From Otis tarda (Eukaryota > Chordata > Aves > Otidiformes > Otididae), in contig CM048557.1 of the NCBI GenBank assembly GCA_026413225.1, positions 64,718,987-64,782,986 of the forward strand: a DNA stretch of 64,000 nucleotides. The letters are read 5' to 3'. The translations under genes and the position numbers were made by a program. Below the pieces are notes generated by a model, which searched no databases, had not been told where the DNA came from, and saw nothing but the letters and a program-made list of their open reading frames with translations. Shown here in pieces: positions 23,499 to 35,500 of this stretch; the stretch's first letter is position 1, and every line of letters starts with the position of its first letter.

Positions 23499-25599
23499 GG
23501 CATCTTTTCCCCTCAGGTCTTGTGGCCCTTTTACTTAAGTGTGTATAGGTGCCATGCTCTTTGAACATAAAGTGCACAACAGTTTATTCTCAACAGGAAA
23601 AGGCAAAGCTTTGGTTATGCTGCATTCCTAATACTTTTTGCAGTTTATGGAAAACTCTCATAAACAGAGTGCAACACAGTAAGCTTTCTCAGCTAATATG
23701 CTGTCTAGACTGCTTAAAATATGAGTTCTCCTTGCCTACCATGTATCATGGCTTAAACTTTTGACCTTATTTCTTTTCCTTTTGACCACTTCATAGGTTT
23801 TGACCCTTTTCAAGTATTTAATACCCAAATGGCATGTCACCCAAGCTGCTGGGGATACAAGACCTCTTAAAACCTCTCCTTTATTGTGAAGTTGAGAAAA
23901 CTGACAACATAGAAAGTTAGAAAATGTCTTCCACCTTCGTACAGCCTCCAACATACGGCACCTTCCCATGCCGGGTGACATTGATGCATTATAGAACTGA
24001 CAGCAGACTATCCTGTAACACCATCACATACGTGCTAGAAGGGGCAGAGGGTTCGTTGTGGAACCATACAAACACTGGGGCATTGCTAATGCATGCCTTT
24101 GATTTCTGTTTATGGGTCCCAAGTTGAGTGATCTGTCTTGTTGGCACCAACCTGACTATTTTTAAATGATGTAGCAGCTGGCTCAACACATAATTCAAAG
24201 ATTTATGTTCACGTCGCAAAGCCCTCTTACTGAAAGGGAAACTCTGGAGTAGCTTCTACTAGCTTATCCCATGCGCAGATACAGTCTACATACTTTATCC
24301 CAGGCCATCATAGCAGACATTTTAAATAAAAGAAAGCAGTGACATATATAAGGGAAGGCAAATATGGAACAACAAAGGAAACAATGAAACATTTGAGCAT
24401 TTACAAACCTTGAAGTTCCTTTATTACAAGATATAATTCCGGAGTTCTCATGCTGCAGTCAGACAAACTCCTGATGGGCATTAAGTGAAAGAAATTGGCC
24501 CTTCCTATGAAATGAAATGAAATACAGAAATTGAGTTAATTTCCACACTGGCAGAAGTACATGGATAGACACACTCAAATGAACTTAGATGTGCTCATAT
24601 TTCAGTAAGAGAGCAAACCAGCCACACTGGAGATCACTGTGCTGATCATTATAACCAGGTATCCGTTTATGGAGGAGATCTAGCAACACCCATGTCTGAT
24701 GCAGAATCACAGAGCATTTCATCTAAGCTTTTCACACGCTAGCTCTAACAATTACTAAAGACACAGTTTTGCAGAGAGGCACTTAATATGATATTTGGCC
24801 TACAATGCCTCTCCATTACAAATAGTCTGAGTGAAATCCTGTGGTTAACAGTCATTCCAGAAGTGGCCGATCAGCCTTGCCTTTGCAGAGGTCTAGAAAT
24901 CCAAGGGTCCGTAAGGGAGTATTTTTCACTACTGACTAGAAAAATATACGTAATTCCTGGCACTACTTTCCTAGCTAACTCAAGATGGACACTTGTATGA
25001 ACCGGAGATCTGCAAAAGCATTAACAGTGTCCCTGCACAAAGGCAGGAACCTGCCCCAGTACAATCTGCATATTTAGGCCTGTTGTGATGGGACAGGCAC
25101 CTACCAAACAAGCTTGAGATGTGAATCCCATCGTAAGAGACCCATGATTGGGGGGTGGGGGTTCCATTGCTGTTGACTGTCACAAATTGCCCCGTTTATT
25201 GCAGTTCTGAGGCTACAAGGGAGGACTTCCCTGTCTCTACAACCTGAGGAAAGAGAAACGATGATCCCATCTGAGTTGTGTATGGGTTCGCTTCGATTCA
25301 GCTGTGTCTGTTAAACATTGGTTTTAACATAAGGTAGCAAAACATGGCTACCTTTATTTGGAGAGCAAAACCAAACAGATTGAATGAAATCATGACAACT
25401 CGACCCCTTCCTCCACATTACCACAAAGCTGAACTTGTAACACTGACTTAAGAAAGCTGCACAGACCATGAGGCAAATTCCTGAGCCCGAGAGAGTTTAA
25501 ACGAGACTGATGTGCAGCCTCTTACCTCATTGTTGAATCCTCCCAGCAGGTTTACACAAGGCTATAAGCTCTCCATCCACTTTACTATGAGGAGATTTC
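23499..25599. other. Single-copy non-coding DNA
   Basis: Only chance frames are present. A small GAAAT tandem (three units) lies at 24507-24523. No other feature is recognised. Confidence 0.5.
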
Positions 25600-25950
25600 A
25601 GCCCTTTGGAGCCTAGCCTAGCCTCACCCTGCCTCCTACCCCACCCTCCCAACCCATCCTTCGCACCCCACGCCCCCCTGTCCACGTCAGTTTTGTCCGT
25701 CCCCACTCTCCCTCTCAGCAGCTTGGATTGGCTGCTCTGACTCCCCTGGAGGTGGGCCTGTGGGTTGGGCAGCCAATCAGGGGAGCTGTTTCTTGCTTTT
25801 CCTCCCTCCTCAGCACAGGTGGGCTCTCCTGAGGATGGTCATCACCAGACAAGATGGCGGTGGGAGGCTGTGACTCTCTACATCCCATTAAATCATGTAA
25901 CGGCTGCAAAGCTGCCATTGGAAGAACAGGGAAGAGCCGCACACACAGAG
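25600..25950 (+). promoter_or_regulatory. Promoter-like block upstream of a CR1
   Basis: This block is GC-rich compared with its flanks and combines several promoter motifs. A G-quadruplex motif lies at 25639-25655. ATTGG (inverted CCAAT) occurs at 25727-25731, CCAAT at 25773-25777, and ATTGG at 25917-25921. AAGATGGCGG, a close match to the YY1 site often found just downstream of start sites, lies at 25851-25860 in plus orientation. If real, the start would fall near 25830-25850 and transcripts would run rightward into the sense-oriented CR1. There is no TATA box and CpG density is only moderate. A decayed LTR or chance clustering are alternatives. Confidence 0.35.
25639..25655 (-). promoter_or_regulatory. 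G-quadruplex motif on the minus strand
   Basis: The plus strand has CCCC A CCC T CCC AA CCC, so the minus strand carries four G-runs of three or more with loops of 2, 1 and 1 nt. Short loops of this kind are associated with stable quadruplexes. Confidence 0.75.
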
Positions 25951-26536
25951 GAGGTCGAGGGAGGTGATTCTGCCCCTCTACTCTGCCCTGGTGAGACCCC
26001 ACCTGGAGTACTGTGTCCAGTTCTGGAGCCCCCAACACAAGAAGGACATGGACCAGTTGGAGAAGGTCCAGAGGAGGGCCACCAAGATGATCAGAGGGCT
26101 GGAGCACCTCTCCTATGAGGACAGGCTGAGAGAGTTGGGGCTGTTCAGCCTGGAGAAGAGAAGGCTCCGGGGAGACCTGATAGCGGTCTTCCAATACCTC
26201 AAGGGGGCCTACAGGAAAGATGGGGAGAAACTGTTCAGTAGGGCCTGTTGTGATAGGACAAGGGGTAATGAGTTTAAATTAGAAGGAGGTAGGTTTAGAT
26301 TAGATATTAGAAAAAAATTTTTTACAATGAGAGTTGTAGAGCACTGGAACAGGTTGCCCAGAGAGGTGGTGGATGCCCCATTCCTGGAAGTGTTCAAGGC
26401 CAGGCTGGATGAGGCTCTGAGCAACCTGATCTAGTCAGGGATGTCCCTGCTCTTGCAGGGGGGTTGGACTAGATGACCTTTGAAGGTCCCTTCCAACTCT
26501 AACCATTCTATGATTCTATGATTCTATGATTCTATG
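25951..26536 (+). mobile_element. CR1 LINE, 5'-truncated, plus strand
   Basis: CR1 homology starts around AGGTCGAGGGAGGTG and runs through the end of ORF2 and a short 3' UTR to four tandem copies of the tail unit ATTCTATG (26505-26536). It is 5'-truncated to about 586 bp. The tail and 3' UTR (TTGGACTAGATGACC) match the minus-strand copy at 58.2 kb, so both belong to one subfamily or close relatives. The reading frame is intact, which suggests it is younger than the 58-kb copy. Confidence 0.95.
25952..26434 (+). pseudogene. CR1 ORF2 C-terminal fragment, frame still open
   Basis: An uninterrupted frame of about 155 codons covers the C-terminus of the CR1 ORF2 polyprotein: [70 protein letters not shown] and a natural stop at 26432-26434. 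The endonuclease and catalytic RT motifs are missing because of 5' truncation, so it cannot act in retrotransposition. No initiator ATG is expected, since this is the tail of a longer frame. Open sequence over this length implies a fairly recent insertion. Confidence 0.9.
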
Positions 26537-29500
26537 ACTCTCCTCTAAGATGAGGAGAGTCTCCCTTTTGCCCCTGAAGCCTGTCCTCTCACAAACCTCA
26601 AGCTAGACAAGCTGTAGGAGGCCATATAGCCCTTTTTCTCCCTTAGTTTCTCTGTGTTGTTAATCATGGCAGCAGGGTTTAATCCTTTTTGCTCTATTTG
26701 AGAACTGAGAGGGGCTAGGAGCAGAGGTGAGCTCCATCCACGCCGAGATGGGGACATTCTGAATTCAGAAATTCCTTCTGCGCTGAGTCTTGCCGTGGAG
26801 GTAGGGTTATAACTGCACCTAATTTTGTGCCTTCGGCTGCTTTCTAGCTATTTCCTGTGCTGTCTGGTTCACCATCCTAAAATAAATCACTTTTAAAAGA
26901 GATATTTCATTAAAATATCCAAAATCAACTGGTGTTCAAACACTTGGATTATGGAAAAAATTTAACAGTATAAAAATTTAAACCACAAGGAACACATACA
27001 GGAGATTTTTCCTCCCTCTCTCAGAGCTGGTATTGTACCCATTTGGACCTTGTCATGAATTCCTCACCCAAGTGACCTCCAAGATTTCTCAGGCGGCTAT
27101 GCTGGTGATCACAGATCAGCACTAATAGGTGGTGTGTACCTGGAGGGTAACCCGACCAGTTGTATTCTCTTCCACGCTCTTCCTCTGCTCCAAAAGCATT
27201 TTCATTTACTTACAGGAGGTTTTTGTTAGCAGAACTGCTACTGAGAGATTCCTACATACATAAACTAGCTCCTCAATCTGCCACTCAGCCATAGCTTTCT
27301 CTCCTTCACTAGCACCTTACTAATATTTCTTCTCTACAACTGTTCAAATGTCACTGTCTTAGTGGCTAAGCTTTAACTTCTGATCTTTGACAATACAAAC
27401 AAATAAATCTTTAGTTTCTGTTCTTCTCTGGCCACATTCTGCAACAGGCTTTTCCTTTGGTGAAAAGGGAACTAGAGCTCTTCTCGTTTTTTATGAACTC
27501 TTTTTCAGGGGTTTTATATGCTAAACACGGACGGAATTTGGATTTTTTTTTTTTTCCCTCACAGTTTAGGAAGTTCCACATCTGAGAAGCCAAACAAGTT
27601 ATAGCTCCTTGTGCTAATATGAGCAGTTCAGGCAGTTTTCCTCCTCTCTGCCTGAACAGGCATTTAGCTCCTTCTCAGCAGCCTGGGGACCAGAAGTACA
27701 CCTAGCCCATCACTCTTACTCAGGCCTGGCAACTTGTAGGGCTGGAGCATGCTCCTCTCTGGCTTCAGAGTGAGACTGTAATTCCATAAAACCCATAGTA
27801 AACATATATAGCTATATATATATGCACACACATCCATATATCGTCCATATGTCTGTCAGCTTTATTCCGGCCTAAGCAAAAATCCTTCTAATCTGTATCA
27901 GGCACTGTGGCTGTCATCCCTGTGATATTTCAGTGCCTCACTGCCTCTCATGTTTTTTAGCTGATATTAGGAAATATTAGCCAAAAGCCTTTGAGAACAA
28001 TAGGAATCTTCCCATCAGTCCCACTGGGTTTCAGATCAGGAGCTGAATTCCTGGCCTAGCCAAAATCTGTACATTGTCCTTTCTCTTTTGACTGCTGCAG
28101 TTCCCCATCTTTCTTATAACATCTGGTAGAGTTTTTAATGCATCTGTATCTGAGGGCTGAATTAGACACATGACTTTTAAATTGCTTAAAATATTTTGAC
28201 ATCTTCCAACCTACTCCTAAATCCTACAGATGGGTCAAATTATCTACTAAGATCTGCTCCGTGGGCCTCACTCTAGTGTTTTCTTGTCCCTAAATGTGCA
28301 AAATAATTATGTGAAAAGGAGTTCCTCCTACCTCAGCTTAAATTTATGGTGCTGAGCTGAGCAGATAAGTTCAGCTGAACATTTTGTCAGCATGTAGCAA
28401 ACCAAATACAAATAAGGAATTTATATTCTCCATACGTCTTCTTGGTGTTCTTGTATGCATTTATACTTGTACATCTCAAGAGCTAACATTGTAGTGGTAC
28501 ATATTTCAGGCATGTATTGAATATGTGCACACCATAATATTGATACCTTTATAATGGTTTTCATATGGAAAATGCTAGCAAGTTCAAATAATTCACTAAG
28601 ATTTTGTTTAGGTATTCAAGTCTGAACCAGAAACTCTCCAGAGGGTCATTTGCTTTTTGATAAATCAGAAAAGAACACATTTTTATACAAGTATTTTAAT
28701 ACAGGAAATATGAGTCTAGTCAGTATCTTTCCAAATACATGTGTCTGAGTGGTTTTTGATGTGAAATGCTGCTTAATGTCTTTTAAAGTACTATTTAAAC
28801 AACTTCACATGAGCAACTACCAATCAATACGTCTCCCATTTTCTAACATTAAAAGACCAATGCTAAATAAATGCTTTTTAGAATCATATATAATGAATAA
28901 AACAGAGGGTAGAGAGGAGGAAAAGAAAACAGCAACAAGACATTATTTAGAATATGTATTACCTAAAAAATGTAAATGGTCACCCCTAGTTTGGCTCTCT
29001 AATGGAAAAGAAATAACATGAAATTGGGCAATTACAGACCTTTTGTGAGGTATGACTCAGCCTGCTGCGTTTTGTGAGGGCTGGCAGGAATGGCACTGGC
29101 GGTACTGAGCAGCGTCCAGGCAGGCCAGAAGCGGCTGATTTATGACATGAAGAAGGGTGTAGCCAGAGAATAACTTCTGACAAATGCATCTGAAAATGAG
29201 CTGTAAAGAAATGATGGATTGATAGCAAAGAGCAGCCCCCCAGGAAATGCTGGGGTTTGAAAGCTCCCATTTAGCTCTGGTTTAATTCTGTTTTGAGTGG
29301 AACCAGCAGAGGGAGAGGAGTCTTTTCCCAGAAACCATATTTTTATATTGTAAAGTGTAGAGCAAGTCAGACAAAGAGTCCCAAGCATCTCAACAGAGGA
29401 AATGGAAGACGAAGCTGCTTGCCAAACATGCACTAGCTATGTTTGCAGAGCTTTCCTTTCAGAAAAATAAAATCTAAGCCTTTTGGTAGTATGGCTCATC

Positions 29501-31479
29501 AGGAGGATTTCAGAACAAGCATCCATATGTGGGGTGGGAAGCGTGGTCTGTAATGCAGTAAGCCACATGAATGGGAGTGGTCACTTAATGGTTTTGATGT
29601 CGAGATTTTGTGCAGCAAAAATGCTGATCAAGGGCTGGAGATAATGATGGATAGACACTCAAACAGCTTAGACTGTTTCGCTCATCTAAAACAAACAAAC
29701 CGAAGACTGAGAAGTGACTTAATGACAGTATATAAGTCTCTCCATCAAAATACCAAGTGCTGAAGGCTCTCTGTCCCAAAAAGGAATGTCATCATAAAAG
29801 CGCATGGTTGAAAGAAAAAGTTTTGACTCTTGGAAGGAAATATTGGACAGCCAGAGCAGTTAGTTGCATGGCCTCATCACCAAGGAAAGTGAGAGGCTTT
29901 CTGTCCCTTTATATCTTCACATCAGGACACGAAGCCTTTCTGGAAAGGAGGTTGCAGCCAAACCCAGTTTAGTCTTGTGCCAAACTCAAATTACTGGTCT
30001 GAAAAGACAGTTACCCTTAGTAAGTGGATTAGTCTTTGCTAAACTAGACTAGATAATCTAATGGTCCACTCTGACCCTAAATTATCTCAGTTTCTAAGTC
30101 TTTATCTACCCACTTCAATGCGTGTGGATACAAACGGTAATGTTAATTTAACATGCCTATTAAGATTTGCATTAGCGTATGATTTCTGGGTTGGAAAAGC
30201 CTCAATCCAGTTTAAGGGCATATATTAAAGTTCCACTGAATCTACCAGAACTCAATCTCACACCCCAAAGTACATTCTTGAAATACACTGTAGAAAAAGA
30301 TATCCGTGTAAAGTGAAATACATAGCACTTGGTCACATAGCATCCGTGTTTTCCACTATTCTTTTGCAATGTTCTCAGTGTATGCACTTGTTATTTTAAA
30401 ACTTCTCCTTTTCCAAGTACAGGCAGCTCCAAAATAAGAAAAAAATTTGCATAATGATGTTTGTATTAATTGCAGTACATGTGGGACCAATTGCACTGCC
30501 TTTTATTATAATTGCTCAGCATTTGCCATAGTATTGTCCTGATTTTGATTGCTTGTAATTTATGGAAATGCAATTGCATGCACTGAGATTTCAAGTATAT
30601 TCCAGAAGCCTCAGGTTGAATGTTTGGGACTTTTTAAAAGATGCATTTATTCAAAACAAAGGAGTCATCTCTTTCAAAAAAATAGGGTTGGGAGAAACAT
30701 ACTGTTTTATCTATGTTAAAACAATTCTAGTGCCTCTTCTATTAATAGCTGTTGTGCTTCTTAGCTTCTAAGTGAAGAATTCTAGAGCTGGTAGGTGCTT
30801 GAAAGATGACTTTTGCTGTGCCTGTGAAAATCTCCCCAAACAGCACAAAAAAAGAAGCCTCTGAAAAACTCACCATTCCCACATGCTCAGAAAACACTTT
30901 AAACAAACAAACAAACAAAAAAAAAACCCCAACAACAACGAAAAAAAGAACACCTGCTTTTATTGAGTATGTTCAACTACCCTACAGCTCAACCTGGACT
31001 GGGACCTCCCCGCAGGGCAGTTATGGATGACTGCAGGGACTCTGTAATTATTGCTCTGACACTTGGGTACGAGAACATGGGCACTGAGAACAGGTCCTTG
31101 TCTCTTCTGCGGCTTCTCCCCTGGTGTTCAACCAGCACAAAGTAGAGAGCAGCCTCATTCAAGTGTAGAGGGAATGAAAGCTGCTCTGGGCAGAGGCAGA
31201 GGAAATGAGATGTGTGGGGTAATTTTGCAAAAGGATATACTTGAGTAGTTAGACTGTAAAGAACGATAAGGCTGAATTAAGATTGCACAGGCAGCCTTGG
31301 TTTGGGTAGTTTCTGAGTTTTGTGGACCCTGTTTTGCATCTGTGATGTTGTTCCTCCAGTTTATTTTTATATGGGATGTGTAATGCCTCAGCACAACCAA
31401 TAAGCAGTAGTGAACTGTCCCAGAGAAGTGTCATTCTGCTGTCCCCAGCATATAGCTCGCTCTCCTTGGCAGACAAACA
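26537..31479. other. Single-copy non-coding DNA with simple repeats
   Basis: No gene is recognised in about 5 kb. A TA-rich simple repeat lies around 27804-27822, and four AAAC units followed by A10 lie at 30901-30926. All open frames are short and unsupported. Confidence 0.5.
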
Positions 31480-31834
31480 GTAGACTTTCCTTCCCTGAAT
31501 ATTTCTCCCCTCTCATTTTACTTTACTTTTTTTTCCCCTCTTCAGCAGTTTCCAGTCTTCATGGTCCTTATTCCCACCTGTATGTACCTTTGTGGCTTTC
31601 TCCCTTTTTTCTTCACATCTTTGGTCTGTGTCCCTGTACCTGCCGCGTATATTTTACAACCCTTCTTGTGCAGCTTGCAAGTGCAAGTAGTCCCTTTCCA
31701 GATCAGTTCTTCTGTCTGCCCTGCATCTTCTCTCATTTCACTTGCCCTTTTCCTTTGCTATTCTCTTCCACTCTAGATCTTTTTTTCTAATTTTTCTAGT
31801 TTTTCTTTTCCCTGGCAGTATTTTATCTCATTTG
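31480..31834. other. Pyrimidine-rich (T/C) stretch
   Basis: The plus strand is strongly T/C-rich for about 350 bp, with repeated CTTTTCC and TTCTC strings. This explains the open frames there. It lies directly beyond the 3' side of the old minus-strand CR1. It may include a further decayed repeat that I cannot identify. Confidence 0.45.
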
Positions 31835-32585
31835 TATCTCCAGGTTCCTTAATCTGTTGATCTCTTCTAAGTTCTCATCCATTCTCCCCTTGAAACCACT
31901 GAACTTCTTGCATCCATGACGTCCTCCAGTAGGGATTTTCACACCTCTCTTACCACCTTGTGAAGAAACACTTGCTGTTGTTTTTAACCTGGCTCTTACT
32001 AGCTCCATGTCATGCCCATTAGTTCTTGTATTGGAAAAGACAGTGAACAGTTGATCCCTGCTCAACCTCTCCTTACCATTTGTGGTGCTGTAGACCTCTG
32101 TCAGACCCCACTCTCAATTTGTCTCTTTTCCAGATTCAATCATTTCTTATATGGAAATCATTCCAAACCTTTGATCATCCTTTTTGCCCTTTTTTGAACC
32201 TTTTCCACTTTACTGTATCATTTTTTTCATATGAGGGGACACAAAAACACACATTATTTGAGGTGTGGATGAACCATGGCTGCAGAGTGATGAAGTGATT
32301 TTTGGTTTGCTTTCTATTCCTTTCCTAATCATTCCTGACATTCAATTTGCTTTTTTTTCTGGTGGCTTCTGAGCCCTGAGCTGATGTTTTCATTCAAGGT
32401 TCACTTCTTAGTAGTAACGGTCACCTCAGAGCCCATCGTTTTGTAATGAATCTAGGATTGTTTTTCCCCACATGCATCACTTTATGTTTATATACACTGA
32501 ATTTCATCTGTCATTTTATTGCCCAGTCACTCAGCCTCATAAGGACCTTCTGCAATTCTTCACCCTTCACAATCCCCACTGTCAA
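31835..32585 (-). mobile_element. Old, highly diverged CR1-class LINE fragment
   Basis: Read on the minus strand, fragments of a CR1-type ORF2 can be followed. HKVMHVGKNNPRF (about 32430-32500) is the same motif position as MHWGPNNP in the 4.4-kb copy. There is also an LKxTASVSSQG..KRG segment and NTRTNGHDMELVRARLKT near 31990-32035. Many stops and indels interrupt the frame. The plus-strand text (GTTCTTGTATTGG, AAACACTTGCTG, GCCCAGTCAC) matches what I remember of the ancient CR1/L3-like copies in turtles and crocodiles. It is far older than the other CR1 copies here. Boundaries are approximate. Confidence 0.82.
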
Positions 32586-35500
32586 AAACCAACAGAAAGC
32601 CTGCGGCTCCTTTTTCTCAGGAAAGGTTAGCAGGGTCTGAGCAATGCAGAGAGACTCATCTTTGTGCAAAGTCGTCTGGATGAGCTGCTGTTACGTTTTT
32701 CTCAGGACAAAGTGAGCACTCTTAGGGAGGCTGGGCAAGAGCCTTCAGGCAAACATGAAGACTACCTAGCATGCCTCCATGAACGCGCTGCAGTCTTTGC
32801 CTAAACAGGGCCTGAAAGCATGGTTATATGAGCATGGGGAGGAGCACGGCAGGCTTCCCTTGTGCAGCTGCACATGTTGCTTGGGAGTTAGACTGGCTAT
32901 GGTACAGCCACACGTCTGCTAATGTCAGCTCATAAAAGAAAAAAAAAAAAAAAAAGAAATCGCCTTTGGTTTAAAGTTTGCCCCCTCTGTGCCCCACTTT
33001 TTTTTTCCCCCCTCTCTGCTTCAAAAGAAAGACAAGTTTGAGTCTGACTCTGAAGCACCCTCCGCTGCAGTATGTGCCATTTACTTTAGTAAGGCTGATT
33101 AAGTCATGCATTTACAAGTAGACCTTCCATCAGAGCTAATTTAAAGCAGATGTTCTGGGTTCCACAGCCAGGGAGGCATCAATCTGAGAATTGCAAGGGT
33201 CTCTGTAAGAGCACTGTTTTTACTGCACTTTATAGCGCACTAGGAGGAGGTTAATTGGTGTAAAAGTTTAATTTCAAATAAGGATCCCCTTTTAAAGTTG
33301 CATATATGCATATACTTTTTATGAAGCGTTATATTACAAAGTCAAAGTGGGGGAGAAAAATCATCCAAAAACATTTCAGGATCAAAGACACCCAACCTGT
33401 CAAATGCTAAGATATTTTTATGAGGAAATAGGACTCACATTTTCTCCAGAAGACGCAGAGAGAAGTAAGGAGTGGAAAAATATTTAACTAGATTCCATGG
33501 TATATTAGGAGAAGAAGAAAAAAAAACACCCATGCCAATATGTTGGTTTCAGAACCTTCTGGCTTGGCTTCTGCTGCTGAAAATATTGGCAAGAAAATGC
33601 TCTGCGCTGGGTTTATTTATTAGAAAAGCAATACATTTGTACAGTTTAACAATAGAGGGAGGATTCAGAATTGTCCATTTTCTCTGTGTTCTAACTTTCA
33701 ACTACTTTTGTTTTTTATTTGTGAGCCAAAATAACTATACTTATCCCTTGAAATGATCATCAGCACTGGCTTAGCATAATTTTATTATTTGATTAATTGT
33801 ATTGCCTACGGAGGGGTTATAGCCTGTTTCTTACACTGAAAACTGCACAAGCTACTCCAATGGGAGACCAGTTTTCTTATGAATCCTAAGTAATTTAAAT
33901 TTTATATTTTTCAGAAGTTATCAGATTTTTGCTTTTAGTAAAGAGAACAGCAAAAGAAACTGTATTTACCTTGAACTTTAGTCTAGTTTTGCAGGCAATA
34001 CAGACTATGGCAGTATTCAGCCCTAGAAAGGCTTTCCCTGTCTCCTTCCTGAGGAAGAATCTCATTAAATTTTGCTGCTCTCCCTGCCTTGTATTACAGG
34101 AGGACGTACGGGCCTCGACCCAACATACTTAGCACTTTCCACGCCATGGCCTTGACAAAGCACCTTAGAGTCTACCAGGGTAACACAGATAAAGACAGGC
34201 CTACAAAATGAGTGATTTACTCAACAGTGAAGGAAAACTATGCCTGGAGACTTTCTACACTTCTTATATCCCAGCCTAGAGCCCCAGTCACAGCAGGTTG
34301 ACTTTCTGTTCCTGGTGAAGATTTCTCATCAAACAGCTGCAAAACATGACAGCAAAGCTCTCAGCTTTCCTTCTCCTTTCCCACCTGTTTGATGTACAGA
34401 GCTATTCCAGACTTGTATGATGGAGGGACACTTTTGTGGAGTTCATCCTAGAGGATCATTTCAGACTTTCTAGGTTGAGGGCGATTTTGATTTCTGTAAC
34501 CTACAGATTGAACGCAGCCAAGTCTTGTGCCCTGGGTGTAAGACACACACCTCTGCCCTTATCTTGTGCTCCTCTTCTCCCTCTTGGCAAGAACTGTATT
34601 TCAGGCATCTGTAGTGTTGTGCTGCAGCAAGATCTCCGTAGTCATGTTCAGACTCATATTTGAATCTACTATGTGGGATGCACATCACATTAGCCAAAGT
34701 GCCCACTGAGCTCCTCACCTCTGCCATTTGTCCATAAGTGGCACTGTTGGCTGCTTATGGGGAGGGCACTGTCTGAGCTTTGTGCAGCTCAGGAACAAGG
34801 AATGTGCGGCACCTGGGAAAGGGAAGGCAGGAGTTTACTTTGGAGAAATCCCAACAGGAGCTGGACACCGGGCAAGCTGGAGGTGCAGACATGCAGGACG
34901 TTTCCCAGACAGCAGAACAGTACAGGTGTTGTAACTACACCATCTGAATGGGCACTTTTAATATGGGTGGTATGGTGAAAGGATTGGCAGTATTTTATTG
35001 TTTTTTTAAAAATTCTTTTCCCAAAATTAAGGGTAGCTGTGTAAAGGACTCAGTCCTCAGAGCTTTCATACTGGGCACACCAAGAACATCACTAAATATG
35101 TTTTTTCAAAGGGCAACTCAAAAAGGTATTGACATGATCAGTGAAGTTCCTGTGTAGGGTTTGCACCTATTCTTCATAGTCTAGTTTAGTGATACACAGA
35201 GACCTGAGTGAGCTTGTGCCCAAGCAGGAATATGGGCAGGGGATATGGAACTAACAATCTCGTAATGTATTGGAGCCAAAACAAGCACCAATGCGTCCTG
35301 ACTGGAAATCTCGTGATTTGAGAAGGCTACAATACAGATGAATTTGACCCAATGCAGTCTGAATTTGGAATAAATGCCCAGTAGTAACTGTTCCCATGTG
35401 AAAATAGCTAAGATCTCTCTTGGAGACCAGCATATGAAGTGCATAAACTTAAAGGATTTTTTTTTTTTATTTCCAGGTGAATAATGCAAGAACAAATTAA

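Noticed and set aside
31410..31790. 126-codon plus-strand frame rich in Phe, Leu and Ser
   Set aside because: The T/C-rich stretch produces it by composition; it resembles no membrane protein family.
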